NCBI GenBank assembly: GCA_018712825.1
Contig: DVGG01000046.1
Span: 37,344 to 101,343, forward strand
Length of the DNA stretch: 64,000 bases
Direction of reading: 5' to 3'
DNA from: Candidatus Faecousia excrementipullorum
GTDB taxonomy: Bacteria; Bacillota; Clostridia; Oscillospirales; Oscillospiraceae
The notes beneath the pieces were generated by a model. The model was not told where the DNA came from, did not search any database, and was given only the letters and a program-made list of their open reading frames with translations. Within the stretch, counting starts at the first letter, position 1. Each line of letters opens with the position of its first letter. Positions 36,245 through 43,424 of the stretch are shown here, in pieces. Both the position numbers and the translations under genes were made by a program.

Positions 36245-37516
36245 ATGAATACCAAGACCTTTGAAATGTATGAATCTTCGGTGCGCTCCTACTGCCGCCA
36301 TTTCCCTGTGGTGTTTAACCGGGCAAAGGGTGCTTTCATGTACGACGAGGAAGGAAACCGTTATCTGGATTTCCTCTGCGGCGCCGGTGCACTGAATTAC
36401 GGACACAACAATGATTATATCAAGGAAAAGCTTGTTTCCTATCTTCAGAATGACGGCGTGCTTCACGCCCTGGACCTGCATACCCCTGCAAAGCGGGAGT
36501 TCCTGGACACCCTGGAGGAGAAAATCCTCAAGCCCCGGGGACTTAACTACCGGGTGATGTGCTGCGGCCCCACGGGCACCAACGCTGTGGAGGCGGGCCT
36601 GAAGCTGGCAAGAAAAGTCACCGGCCGCTCCAATGTGTGGGCCTTCATGGGCTGCTTCCATGGCATGACCCTGGGTTCTCTCTCTCTGACCACCGAGGCC
36701 TACGCCCGGAATGCTGCCGGCGTGAGCCTGGAGAACTGCACCCATATTCCCGCACCTTATATGTTCCCGGAGCTGGACGTGGTGGCCTATATGCAGCGGC
36801 TGCTGGACGACGACCATTCCGGCGTGGAAAAGCCCGCTGCTCTGGTTATGGAGACGGTGCAGGCTGAGGGCGGCATCTATCCCTTTGCCCCTGAGTTCCT
36901 CCGGGGCTGCCGGAAGTTCTGCGACGAGAACGATATTCTGCTGATTATCGATGATATCCAGGCGGGCTGCGGCCGTACCGGTACCTTCTTCTCCTTTGAG
37001 CGGGCAGGTATCAAGCCGGACATGGTGACGGTATCCAAGTCCATCGGCGGTATCGGTATGCCCATGTCTCTGCTGCTTATCTCTCCCGACAAGGATATCT
37101 GGAAGCCTGCGGAGCATAACGGAACCTTCCGGGGCAACCAGCTGGCTTTCGTAGCCGGAACCGCTGCCATTGAATACATGGCAGAGCACAAGCTGGACCA
37201 GGAGGCTGCCCGGAAGGGCGCCATGGTGGACGCCTTTATCCGGGAGGAGATTCTTCCTCTGGACAAGCGGCTGACCCACCGGGGCATTGGCCTTATCTGG
37301 GGTATCGACTGCCAGGCTCTGGGAGGGGATCCCTTCAGCGAAGCCGTGGTGGATGCCTGCTTCCGCAAGCATCTGATTGTGGAGCGTGCCGGCCGGAACA
37401 GCTGCGTCGTCAAACTTATGCCCACACTGGTAATTGATGACGAGGACCTGATGGAAGGCATGCGCATCCTGAAGGAAGCCTTCGTTGAGGTTCTGGAATC
37501 CCAGAAGGAAAACTGA
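36245..37516 (+). CDS. Class III aminotransferase, EctB-like (diaminobutyrate-2-oxoglutarate transaminase type)
   Basis: A 423-residue PLP enzyme. The N-terminus FEMYESSVRSYCRHFPVVF and GAGALNYGHNND are close to ectoine-pathway EctB. The fold has PTGTNAVEAGLKLARKVTGR, Asp236/Asp237 in IIDDIQAGCGRTG and the Schiff-base Lys265 in VTVSKSIGG. EctB makes 2,4-diaminobutyrate from aspartate semialdehyde. ectA and ectC are absent in the flanks, so ectoine synthesis is not indicated here. It might supply diaminobutyrate for a peptide or siderophore, or act on another omega-amino acid. AAAGGAAG precedes the start. Confidence 0.8.
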   Translation: MNTKTFEMYESSVRSYCRHFPVVFNRAKGAFMYDEEGNRYLDFLCGAGALNYGHNNDYIKEKLVSYLQNDGVLHALDLHTPAKREFLDTLEEKILKPRGLNYRVMCCGPTGTNAVEAGLKLARKVTGRSNVWAFMGCFHGMTLGSLSLTTEAYARNAAGVSLENCTHIPAPYMFPELDVVAYMQRLLDDDHSGVEKPAALVMETVQAEGGIYPFAPEFLRGCRKFCDENDILLIIDDIQAGCGRTGTFFSFERAGIKPDMVTVSKSIGGIGMPMSLLLISPDKDIWKPAEHNGTFRGNQLAFVAGTAAIEYMAEHKLDQEAARKGAMVDAFIREEILPLDKRLTHRGIGLIWGIDCQALGGDPFSEAVVDACFRKHLIVERAGRNSCVVKLMPTLVIDDEDLMEGMRILKEAFVEVLESQKEN

Positions 37517-37526
37517 ATGAAACCCC

Positions 37527-37573
37527 AAGGGCTTGCCCTCTGTTAATCCTAGAGGACAAGCCCTTTTCATTTT
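37527..37573 (+). terminator. Terminator after the aminotransferase gene
   Basis: AAGGGCTTG (37527-37535) pairs with CAAGCCCTT (37557-37565), with an extra CCTCT/AGAGG inner stem, and is followed by TTCATTTT. Confidence 0.7.
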
Positions 37574-37601
37574 GGGAGAATTTCCCGGACTGGAAAAAGG
37601 A

Positions 37602-37631
37602 TTGACATACTGTGGCGGGTTCGCTTATAAT
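37602..37631 (+). promoter_or_regulatory. Consensus sigma-A promoter of the C39 lipoprotein gene
   Basis: Perfect TTGACA (37602-37607) and perfect TATAAT (37626-37631), 18 bp apart. This is the strongest-looking promoter in the window, starting an mRNA with a leader of about 80 nt. Confidence 0.8.
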
Positions 37632-37649
37632 AGTCCTAAATTTTCATGG

Positions 37650-37692
37650 CTGAAATCGAACACCGCAAGGGTGTCGGATAGAAAAAGCCAAA
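37650..37692 (+). other. Structured 5' leader of the C39 lipoprotein mRNA
   Basis: A GGCT...AGCC outer stem appears to enclose an ACACC/GGTGT hairpin with a GCAAG loop and purine-rich internal stretches. I could not match it to a known riboswitch class. It may be a regulatory or stabilising leader. Confidence 0.35.
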
Positions 37693-37717
37693 TATAAAAC
37701 CGAAACAAGGTGAAGAA

Positions 37718-38560
37718 ATGAAACGATTGTTGGTGTTATTGATTGCCGGTGTGTTGTGCCTTTCCCTGGCGTTTTGCGGAAGAAAAGGGGAGGATACCCC
37801 TCAGCAGACCTCAACTCCCACGGAGACCTCCGAGGTAACCACAGCTCCGACTACCCGGCCGACGGAAACCACCGAGGCAACAGAGCCCACACCGGAACAG
37901 GTGGTGGAGGCGTTTGCCAAGGAACAGGGCCTGACCCTGGCGGACTGGCCTGAGTCTTTGATCAAGCTGCTGGAAAAGAATCCGGAGACCGAGGAATACG
38001 TTCTGAATTATCCCTTTAAGAAGGATATGGAGCCGGAAATCGATTTAAGTGACTGCCTGAATGAATCGGGCGTTCCTTTACTGATTCAGTGGGACGAGCG
38101 GTGGGGATATACGGAGTATGCCGGAGAGCTTATGGGCCTGTCCGGCTGCGGACCGACCTGCCTGTCCATGGCCTGTATCTACTTTTTCCAGGATGCCACC
38201 TATACCCCCAAATATGTAGCGGAGTTTTCTGAGGAGCACGGATACGCCGTAGACGGCAACGGGAGCGCATGGACGCTGATTTCCCAGGGCGGCAAGGAGC
38301 TGGGCCTGGACGTGGTGGAAATCCCCCTGGACGAGAACCGGATTATCAACAATCTGGAGGTAGGCAACCTCATCATCTGTGTTGTGGGCCCTGGTGACTT
38401 TACAACCTCCGGGCACTTCCTGGTTTTGACCGGCTATGAGGACGGTTACGTGAAGCTCAACGACCCCAACAGCCCCATGAGAACAGAGCAAAAATGGGAA
38501 CTGACCCGGGTTATGGAGCAGATTGATAACCTCTGGGTTTGCAGACTGCCTTCAGAATAA
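37718..38560 (+). CDS. C39-like papain-fold cysteine peptidase, secreted lipoprotein
   Basis: A 280-residue protein. A signal peptide ends at a lipobox-like LAFC (Cys20). A Thr/Pro/Glu-rich linker (about 25-60) follows, then the peptidase domain with Gln124 (LLIQWDERWG), nucleophile Cys144 in SGCGPTC, His233 in TSGHFLVL and Asp249 in NDPNS. It is closely similar to the membrane-anchored copy at 3762 from about residue 60 to the end. Two conserved extra cysteines (Cys113 and the terminal WVCR) are shared with the paralogue. It is transcribed alone. It may process a peptide or wall substrate on the cell surface; the substrate is unknown. Confidence 0.85.
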   Translation: MKRLLVLLIAGVLCLSLAFCGRKGEDTPQQTSTPTETSEVTTAPTTRPTETTEATEPTPEQVVEAFAKEQGLTLADWPESLIKLLEKNPETEEYVLNYPFKKDMEPEIDLSDCLNESGVPLLIQWDERWGYTEYAGELMGLSGCGPTCLSMACIYFFQDATYTPKYVAEFSEEHGYAVDGNGSAWTLISQGGKELGLDVVEIPLDENRIINNLEVGNLIICVVGPGDFTTSGHFLVLTGYEDGYVKLNDPNSPMRTEQKWELTRVMEQIDNLWVCRLPSE

Positions 38561-38577
38561 TCGAACAATCCCACATT

Positions 38578-38614
38578 GGAGGTGCTGCGTAAGTTGCGCA
38601 GCACCTCCTTTTTG
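38578..38614 (+). terminator. Terminator after the C39 lipoprotein gene
   Basis: GGAGGTGCTGCG (38578-38589) pairs with CGCAGCACCTCC (38597-38608), followed by TTTTTGTTTG. Confidence 0.85.
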
Positions 38615-38682
38615 TTTGTTGGAAGCTGTAAAACAGGCATGAAAGGGACAGCTTCGCCATATGGTATAAAGAGGTGAGTGCT

Positions 38683-38982
38683 ATGGCCTATGAAATATCC
38701 TACAGCCCCCAGGAAAATCACCGCTATCCCATTTTCCACCCCCGGAAAAAGCTGTCCAAATGGCTGCTGGGGGTGGCGCTGGCTGCCGTGACGGCCCTGG
38801 CCATCCCCCAGGTGCGCCGGCAAATCGGACAGGCCCTGCTTCCCGGAGATAACGAAACCACCCGGGAGGCGGTGACAGCTTTCCTGGAGGATGTCCGGCA
38901 GGGGGTATCTATCCCCGACGCATTCCAGGCCTTTTGCCGGGAGATTGTGAAAGATGTGGAAGTTCCCAAGAACGCCGATTGA
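38683..38982 (+). CDS. Small single-TM protein preceding a SpoIVFB-like protease
   Basis: A 99-residue protein. It has a basic N-terminus, one TM near 25-43 (WLLGVALAAVTALAIP), then a short exposed helical domain (about 60-99). ATG 38683 follows GAGG eight bases upstream; an in-frame GTG at 38674 is less likely. It overlaps the next gene by 29 bp, so the two are coupled. By position it resembles the SpoIVFA slot of the SpoIVF operon, but it lacks the LytM domain of SpoIVFA. It could be an activator or inhibitor of the protease. Confidence 0.65.
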   Translation: MAYEISYSPQENHRYPIFHPRKKLSKWLLGVALAAVTALAIPQVRRQIGQALLPGDNETTREAVTAFLEDVRQGVSIPDAFQAFCREIVKDVEVPKNAD

Positions 38983-39541
38983 TCTGCGCCCTGGTTTTTT
39001 CCTCCTTCTGGCAGCGGGGCTTCTGATTTTTCCCCTGCCCTGGGTGGGGGCGTGGCTCCTGGCGGTGACGGTTCATGAGACCTTTCACCTTCTGGCGGCA
39101 AGGCTTTCCGGTGGGACGGTGGAGGAAATCACCCTGGGAGGCGGGGGAATGGCGATTAAAATCGGGCCGCTGGAACCCAAACAGGCCTTTTTCACCGCTA
39201 TGGCTGGGCCCTTTGGAAGTATCTGCCTGGTTCTCCTTGCTCCGTGGCTTCCCAGGACGGCGGTGTGCGGCTTTTTTCAGGCGGTGTTTAACCTGCTTCC
39301 CATAATGCCCCTGGACGGAGGACGGGCTTTGAGGGTGCTTCTTTGCCGCTTCCTGAAAAACGGCCGCCGGATTACGGCCCGGGTGGAACAGGGAACGATT
39401 TTTCTGGTTTTTGCCGCCTGCTGTTACGGCTTTTTCCGGCTGGAACTGGGAATATTCCCCATACTTCTGCTTCTTCTGTTTCTCTTGCGCACAGGGAAAA
39501 TAAAAATTTCTTGCAAACCGGGGCTTCAAAGGTTACAATAG
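38954..39541 (+). CDS. Site-2 protease family M50 peptidase, SpoIVFB-like
   Basis: A 195-residue polytopic protein with the zinc-binding HETFH (41-45) in the second hydrophobic segment and the third ligand in NLLPIMPLDGGRA (Asp121). Length and layout fit SpoIVFB, which releases pro-sigmaK in the mother cell of spore formers, but it lacks the C-terminal CBS domain. It begins inside the small TM gene. If the organism sporulates this could be its sigmaK protease; otherwise it may cut another membrane-bound factor. Confidence 0.8.
   Translation: MWKFPRTPIDLRPGFFLLLAAGLLIFPLPWVGAWLLAVTVHETFHLLAARLSGGTVEEITLGGGGMAIKIGPLEPKQAFFTAMAGPFGSICLVLLAPWLPRTAVCGFFQAVFNLLPIMPLDGGRALRVLLCRFLKNGRRITARVEQGTIFLVFAACCYGFFRLELGIFPILLLLLFLLRTGKIKISCKPGLQRLQ
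39511..39539 (+). promoter_or_regulatory. Promoter for the radical SAM operon
   Basis: TTGCAA (39511-39516), 17-bp spacer, TACAAT (39534-39539). It overlaps the end of the protease gene, 32 bp before ATG 39571. Confidence 0.6.
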
Positions 39542-39570
39542 TCCTACCTATAAGGATAAGAGGTAAGGCT

Positions 39571-41406
39571 ATGACCGATTTATTGCAAAGAATCCTGCCT
39601 ACGGTGCAGAAACCTGCCCGGTATACCGGCGGAGAATACAACGAAATCCAGAAGGACCCGGCCCAGGTGCGGGTGGATGTGGCCTTCTGCTTTCCGGATA
39701 CCTACGAAATTGGTATGTCCAATGTGGGTATGCGGATTTTGTACGGCGTCATGAACGAAATGGACGGCGTGTGGTGCCAGCGGGTGTTCGCCCCCTGGGG
39801 GGACATGGAGGAGGCCATGCGCCAACATGACATTCCCTTGTGGGCGCTGGAGAGCGGCAAGGCGGTGAAGGACTTTGACATGATTGCCTTTACCATCGGC
39901 TATGAGATGTGCTATACCAATATTCTCAATATGCTGAATCTTGCCGGTGTCCCTCTGTACGCCCGGGACCGGAAGGACCTGAACCAGATGGTGTTTGCCG
40001 GCGGTGTGTGTACCTTCAACCCGGAGCCCCTGGCGGACTTTATCGACTTTTTCTCCCTGGGAGAAGGGGAGGAGAGCACGGTGGAAATTGTGTCCCTTTA
40101 CGACCGGGCCAAGGCCGAAGGGTGGAGCAAGGAGACATTTTTGCTGGAGGTCTCCAAAATCCCCGGGGTGTATGTCCCCTCCTTCTATGAGCATAAATAT
40201 AACCCGGACGGCACTCTGGCGGAGATTGTCCTTCTCCACGGAGCCCCCAGAACCGTCACCAAGCGGATTGTGGAGGATTTGGACAAGGCCTATTACCCCA
40301 CCAAAATGATTGTGGCCTCCACGGAAATCGTCCACGACCGGGCGAACCTGGAACTGTTCCGGGGCTGTGTCCGGGGCTGCCGCTTCTGCCAGGCAGGCTT
40401 TTCCTGCCGCCCGGTGCGGAAAAAGAGTCCGGAGGTTCTGTACCGTCAGGCAGTGGAAACCCTGGAGGATTCGGGGCATAATGAAATCACCCTGTCCAGC
40501 CTGTCCACCTCCGACTACCGTGGGCTCAAAGAACTGACGGATGAGATGCTTTCTTACTGCGTGGACAACCGCATCAACCTGTCGGTGCCCTCTCTCCGGG
40601 CGGACAACTTCTCCCGGGAGCTGATGATGAAGCTCCGCACCCAGCGGAAAAGCGGCCTGACCTTCGCTCCGGAGGCCGGTACCCAGCGGCTGCGGGATGT
40701 AATCAATAAGAATCTGACAGAGGAGGAAATCCTCACCACCTGCGCCAACGCCTTTTCCGGCGGCTGGGACCATGTGAAGCTCTATTTCATGCTGGGCCTT
40801 CCCACGGAGACGGACGAGGATGTACTGGGCATTGCGGAGCTGGTGCATAAGGTGATTCTTACCTGGAAGGAACACGCCTCCAATAAGAAGCGGGGCCTGC
40901 GGGTCCATGTGGCCACGGCCTACTTTGTGCCCAAGCCCCATACCCCCTTCCAGTGGGATAAGCAGATTACCCCGGAGGAATACCTCCGCCGCTGCCACCT
41001 GCTGAAAGACCATTTTTATTCCAAGTCCGTGGAGTATAATTACCATACCCCGGACATCAGCCGCCTGGAGGCTGTAACCGCCCGGGGCGACCGCCGCCTG
41101 GGGCCGGTGATTGCAGAGGCCGCCAGAAACGGTGCCAAGCTGGACGGCTGGGACGAGTATTTCAACTATCAGATCTGGATGGATGCCTTCAAGACCTGCG
41201 GCGTGGACCCGGACTATTACACGGTCCGTGGCTTCGGGGAGGACGAGCTTTTACCCTGGGACCCTATCGATGTGGGCATCAGAAAAAAGTTTTTGCTCCG
41301 GGAGAGAAAACGGGCCTACGAGGGCATCATAACACCGGACTGCCGCCATGGCTGCAGCGGCTGCGGTGCCAATAGCCTGCTTCAGGAGGTGGAGTGCGAT
41401 GCTTAG
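39571..41406 (+). CDS. Radical SAM protein of the TIGR03960 type
   Basis: A 611-residue protein. The N-terminal part (about 30-230) looks like a B12-binding-type Rossmann region with FPDTYEIGMSNVGMRIL. The radical SAM core has the cluster motif Cys-x3-Cys-x2-Cys in RGCVRGCRFCQAG. The C-terminus carries an extra cysteine group (CRHGCSGCGANS) that may hold another metal. Its reaction is not established in the literature I know. ATG 39571 follows AAGAGGTAAG. It overlaps the DUF2344 gene, its usual partner. Confidence 0.88.
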   Translation: MTDLLQRILPTVQKPARYTGGEYNEIQKDPAQVRVDVAFCFPDTYEIGMSNVGMRILYGVMNEMDGVWCQRVFAPWGDMEEAMRQHDIPLWALESGKAVKDFDMIAFTIGYEMCYTNILNMLNLAGVPLYARDRKDLNQMVFAGGVCTFNPEPLADFIDFFSLGEGEESTVEIVSLYDRAKAEGWSKETFLLEVSKIPGVYVPSFYEHKYNPDGTLAEIVLLHGAPRTVTKRIVEDLDKAYYPTKMIVASTEIVHDRANLELFRGCVRGCRFCQAGFSCRPVRKKSPEVLYRQAVETLEDSGHNEITLSSLSTSDYRGLKELTDEMLSYCVDNRINLSVPSLRADNFSRELMMKLRTQRKSGLTFAPEAGTQRLRDVINKNLTEEEILTTCANAFSGGWDHVKLYFMLGLPTETDEDVLGIAELVHKVILTWKEHASNKKRGLRVHVATAYFVPKPHTPFQWDKQITPEEYLRRCHLLKDHFYSKSVEYNYHTPDISRLEAVTARGDRRLGPVIAEAARNGAKLDGWDEYFNYQIWMDAFKTCGVDPDYYTVRGFGEDELLPWDPIDVGIRKKFLLRERKRAYEGIITPDCRHGCSGCGANSLLQEVECDA

Positions 41407-42058
41407 ACTGCTGTTTGAGAAAAAGGGAAGAGCCGTCTGGATTTCCCACCTGGACTTGATGCGCCTGTTTCAAAGAGCCTTCAAGCGGGCGGAGCTGCCC
41501 CTGACCCATACCCAGGGCTTCAACCCCAGACCCTCCGTATCCATTGCCCTGCCTTTGTCCGTGGGGGTAGAGAGCAGCTGCGAGTTGCTGGACTTCACCC
41601 TGGAGGGCGCAGAGGTCCCTTGCCAGGAGATTTGCCGCCGGCTCAATGAAAAGCTGGTGGAGGGCATCCGGGTTTTGCAGGTGTATGAGGACGGTCGGAA
41701 GCTGAAAGACCTGCGGCTTTTGTCCTGCCGGGTAACCCTGGAATACGACAATGGAGTTCCCTCCGGTGCTCCTGAGACCGTTTCCGCCCTCTTTGCCCAA
41801 CCGGAGCTTCTGGTGGAGAAGCGCACCAAAAACAACGGAATGCAGGAGCAGAACATCATCCCCATGATCCGAAGCCTTCAGGTGGAGGCAGGGGAGAAGC
41901 ACCTGGTGCTGAACGCCTTGGTGTACTGCCAGAATCCCACCTTGAATCCGGCTCTGCTGGTGTCCGCCATCGAGCGTTACCTGCCGGAGCTTACCCCTAG
42001 CTTTTCCCATTGCGCCCGGCTGGAAATTTACGACGAACAGGAACAAGTATTCAGATAA
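41399..42058 (+). CDS. TIGR03936/DUF2344 radical SAM-associated protein
   Basis: A 219-residue protein with the typical start LFEKKGRAVWISHLDLMRLFQRA and LPLTHTQGFNPRPSVSIALPLSVG. It overlaps the radical SAM gene by 8 bp; ATG 41399 has AGGAGG upstream. In other bacteria the two are often fused and lie near rplU-rpmA; that neighbourhood is not present here. The substrate is unknown, and a tRNA or ribosome link is only a guess from such contexts. Confidence 0.88.
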   Translation: MLRLLFEKKGRAVWISHLDLMRLFQRAFKRAELPLTHTQGFNPRPSVSIALPLSVGVESSCELLDFTLEGAEVPCQEICRRLNEKLVEGIRVLQVYEDGRKLKDLRLLSCRVTLEYDNGVPSGAPETVSALFAQPELLVEKRTKNNGMQEQNIIPMIRSLQVEAGEKHLVLNALVYCQNPTLNPALLVSAIERYLPELTPSFSHCARLEIYDEQEQVFR

Positions 42059-42070
42059 GGAGAATGTCAT

Positions 42071-42295
42071 ATGAAAGTGAATCCCAATTTTGTGCTGGAA
42101 GACTGCCCCATCTGCCGGGGCAACGGTATCGTTGTCCACGAGGGCGACTGGAGCGTCCAGGTAGAGTGCTGCGACTGCGGCGCCCATACGGTATACGTGG
42201 AGTATAACTCCGAGACGGAGAAAGCGGAAGCAGAACAGCAGGTAGTCTGCCTGTGGAACCTGGGCAAGGTCATCCGCACCGATGTGGGCGAGTAA
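42071..42295 (+). CDS. Small zinc-ribbon protein, Lar-like
   Basis: A 74-residue protein with CPICRGNG and ECCDCGAHTVYVEYN followed by a VVCLWN end. This pattern of two CxxC knuckles and a W-N motif is that of the phage and host Lar/zinc-ribbon family. It lies 12 bp after the DUF2344 gene and is probably co-transcribed. A ribosome site GGAGAA precedes ATG 42071. Function is unknown; anti-restriction is not implied by this similarity alone. Confidence 0.6.
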   Translation: MKVNPNFVLEDCPICRGNGIVVHEGDWSVQVECCDCGAHTVYVEYNSETEKAEAEQQVVCLWNLGKVIRTDVGE

Positions 42296-42326
42296 AAAAT
42301 TTTTTCAAAAAACAAAAAAATAATGC

Positions 42327-42355
42327 TTGCATTTTCTGACAGCGTGTGATAGAAT
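42327..42355 (+). promoter_or_regulatory. tRNA-Pro promoter
   Basis: TTGCAT (42327-42332), 17-bp spacer, TAGAAT (42350-42355), 28 bp before the mature tRNA. Confidence 0.65.
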
Positions 42356-42383
42356 ACTCAGGCAGTCAGGAAATGAAGCAAAT

Positions 42384-42460
42384 CCGGGTGTGGCGAAGTT
42401 TGGTATCGCGCTTGAATGGGGTTCAAGAGGCCGCTGGTTCGAATCCAGTCACTCGGACCA
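42384..42460 (+). tRNA. tRNA-Pro (anticodon GGG), CCA encoded
   Basis: The cloverleaf is complete: acceptor CCGGGTG/CACTCGG with one G-U pair, D stem GCGA/TCGC, anticodon stem CTTGA/TCAAG with loop ATGGGGT (anticodon GGG), five-base variable loop, T stem GCTGG/CCAGT with TTCGAAT loop, discriminator A and genomic CCA. It is 77 nt long. Confidence 0.95.
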
Positions 42461-42494
42461 AAAACGGTTGAAATCGTAAGATTTCAACCGTTTT
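42461..42494 (+). terminator. First hairpin after tRNA-Pro
   Basis: Perfect 15-bp arms (42461-42475 and 42480-42494) around a GTAA loop. The 3' arm ends in TTTT; in the minus direction it also ends in Ts. It starts one base after the tRNA CCA. Confidence 0.75.
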
Positions 42495-42552
42495 AGTCTG
42501 TCAAAGAACCCCCGGTTTTTGCATGGCAAAAACCGGGGGTCTTTGACAGACT
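42495..42552. repeat. Large inverted repeat (second hairpin)
   Basis: 42495-42522 pairs with 42526-42552 over 27 bp with one bulged A and a 3-nt ATG loop. No T run follows outside the stem. The sequence does not resemble a simple terminator and could be a small non-autonomous mobile repeat or a double-stranded RNA processing site. Confidence 0.7.
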
Positions 42553-42555
42553 GAG

Positions 42556-42593
42556 ATGCCGGAAGTCTTAAGACTTCCGGCATTTGCTTTTTT
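42556..42593 (+). terminator. Third hairpin, perfect 28-bp palindrome with T7 tail
   Basis: 42556-42583 is perfectly self-complementary with no loop in the DNA. On the plus strand it is followed by TTGCTTTTTTT, as in a terminator. It lies 10 bp before the end of the opposing hypothetical gene. Confidence 0.75.
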
Positions 42594-42905
42594 TCAGCCC
42601 TGGACAAAGCCCAATGTCCAGTAATCCAGATATACGATTTTTTCCGGGGAAGTGCCCATGGTAACCCGTTGACAGCGAACTTTCCACACATCGGAGCCCC
42701 GGAGCTTCTCCGCCCGGATTTCAAATACATGGTTCAGACTCCGGCCTTCCATGTACTTGTCTGTTTTTGTAAAACGAATCAGCTCCAGCCGGCGGAAGTC
42801 GTTGGTGGGAAAGGCGTTGCGTACACACAGCCCGAACATGGTCTGGGCATCCTGAATGCTGCCCATTTCAAAGACACTTCTTATCATAGCACGATAATCT
42901 TCCAT
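42594..42905 (-). CDS. Hypothetical protein
   Basis: A 103-residue protein (MEDYRAMIRSVFEMGSIQDAQTMFG...) with predicted mixed alpha/beta character and a conserved-looking YLDYWTLGFVQG end. It has no TM segment or signal peptide. AAGGAGG lies before ATG 42905. It lies 12 bp downstream of the thioesterase gene on the same strand, so the two are probably co-transcribed. I do not recognise the family. Confidence 0.6.
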   Translation of the reverse strand: MEDYRAMIRSVFEMGSIQDAQTMFGLCVRNAFPTNDFRRLELIRFTKTDKYMEGRSLNHVFEIRAEKLRGSDVWKVRCQRVTMGTSPEKIVYLDYWTLGFVQG

Positions 42906-42917
42906 AAAGAAACCTCC

Positions 42918-43304
42918 TTACAGCTTGGCGTAAACCTTATCCAAAAAACGCTGGGTGTCCACCAGGACACGCTTGTGGGTACCTTCTCCGATTTTTCCGG
43001 CCTCATCAAAAGCGGTTACCTGAAAGGTGATTACGTTTCCTTCCACCTGGGTGACCACCGCTTCTGCCCGAACCTCCAGGCCAACCGGGGTGGCGCTTAA
43101 ATGGCGGACAGACAGCTCTGTGCCCACGGTTGTTTTCTCCGGGGGAAGGACCGGTGCCAGGGCTTCGCAGGCGGCGCCCTCCATCAATGCAATCATACAG
43201 GGGGAGGAATATACCAAAAGGCTTCCGCAGCCAACCTCCCGGGCGGTGTCCTCCCGCTCCACCAGGGTGGAAACTTCTCCTGTCAATCCAACTACAATTT
43301 CCAT
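42918..43304 (-). CDS. Hotdog thioesterase, FlK-like
   Basis: A 128-residue single-hotdog protein. It has VYSSPCMIALMEGAACEALAPVLPPEKTTVGTELSVRHLSATPVG, close to fluoroacetyl-CoA thioesterase (FlK)-type proteins, with the Glu and His residues of that region kept. The substrate in most bacteria is unknown and fluoroacetate is unlikely; a general acyl-CoA or acyl-ACP clean-up role is inferred. Confidence 0.85.
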   Translation of the reverse strand: MEIVVGLTGEVSTLVEREDTAREVGCGSLLVYSSPCMIALMEGAACEALAPVLPPEKTTVGTELSVRHLSATPVGLEVRAEAVVTQVEGNVITFQVTAFDEAGKIGEGTHKRVLVDTQRFLDKVYAKL

Positions 43305-43366
43305 AATACAGCCTCCTGTCTATGTTCAATATAGCCCAAAATAAAACCGGTGTCAATAAAAAAAGA

Positions 43367-43395
43367 TTGCTATTTTGGGGCCGGGGAATTATAAT
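43367..43395 (+). promoter_or_regulatory. pncB promoter
   Basis: TTGCTA (43367-43372), 17-bp spacer, perfect TATAAT (43390-43395), 30 bp before ATG 43425. Confidence 0.7.
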
Positions 43396-43424
43396 GAAGG
43401 CAATAAAACAGTGAGGTGAGCCAA

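Noticed and set aside
36245..37516. Ectoine biosynthesis operon
   Set aside because: Only an EctB-like gene is present; ectA and ectC are absent on both sides.
42071..42295. Anti-restriction (Lar) function
   Set aside because: Only the zinc-ribbon pattern is shared; no restriction or prophage context is present.
42495..42552. CRISPR repeat or tracrRNA-like structure after tRNA-Pro
   Set aside because: Only one copy is present, with no spacers and no cas genes nearby.
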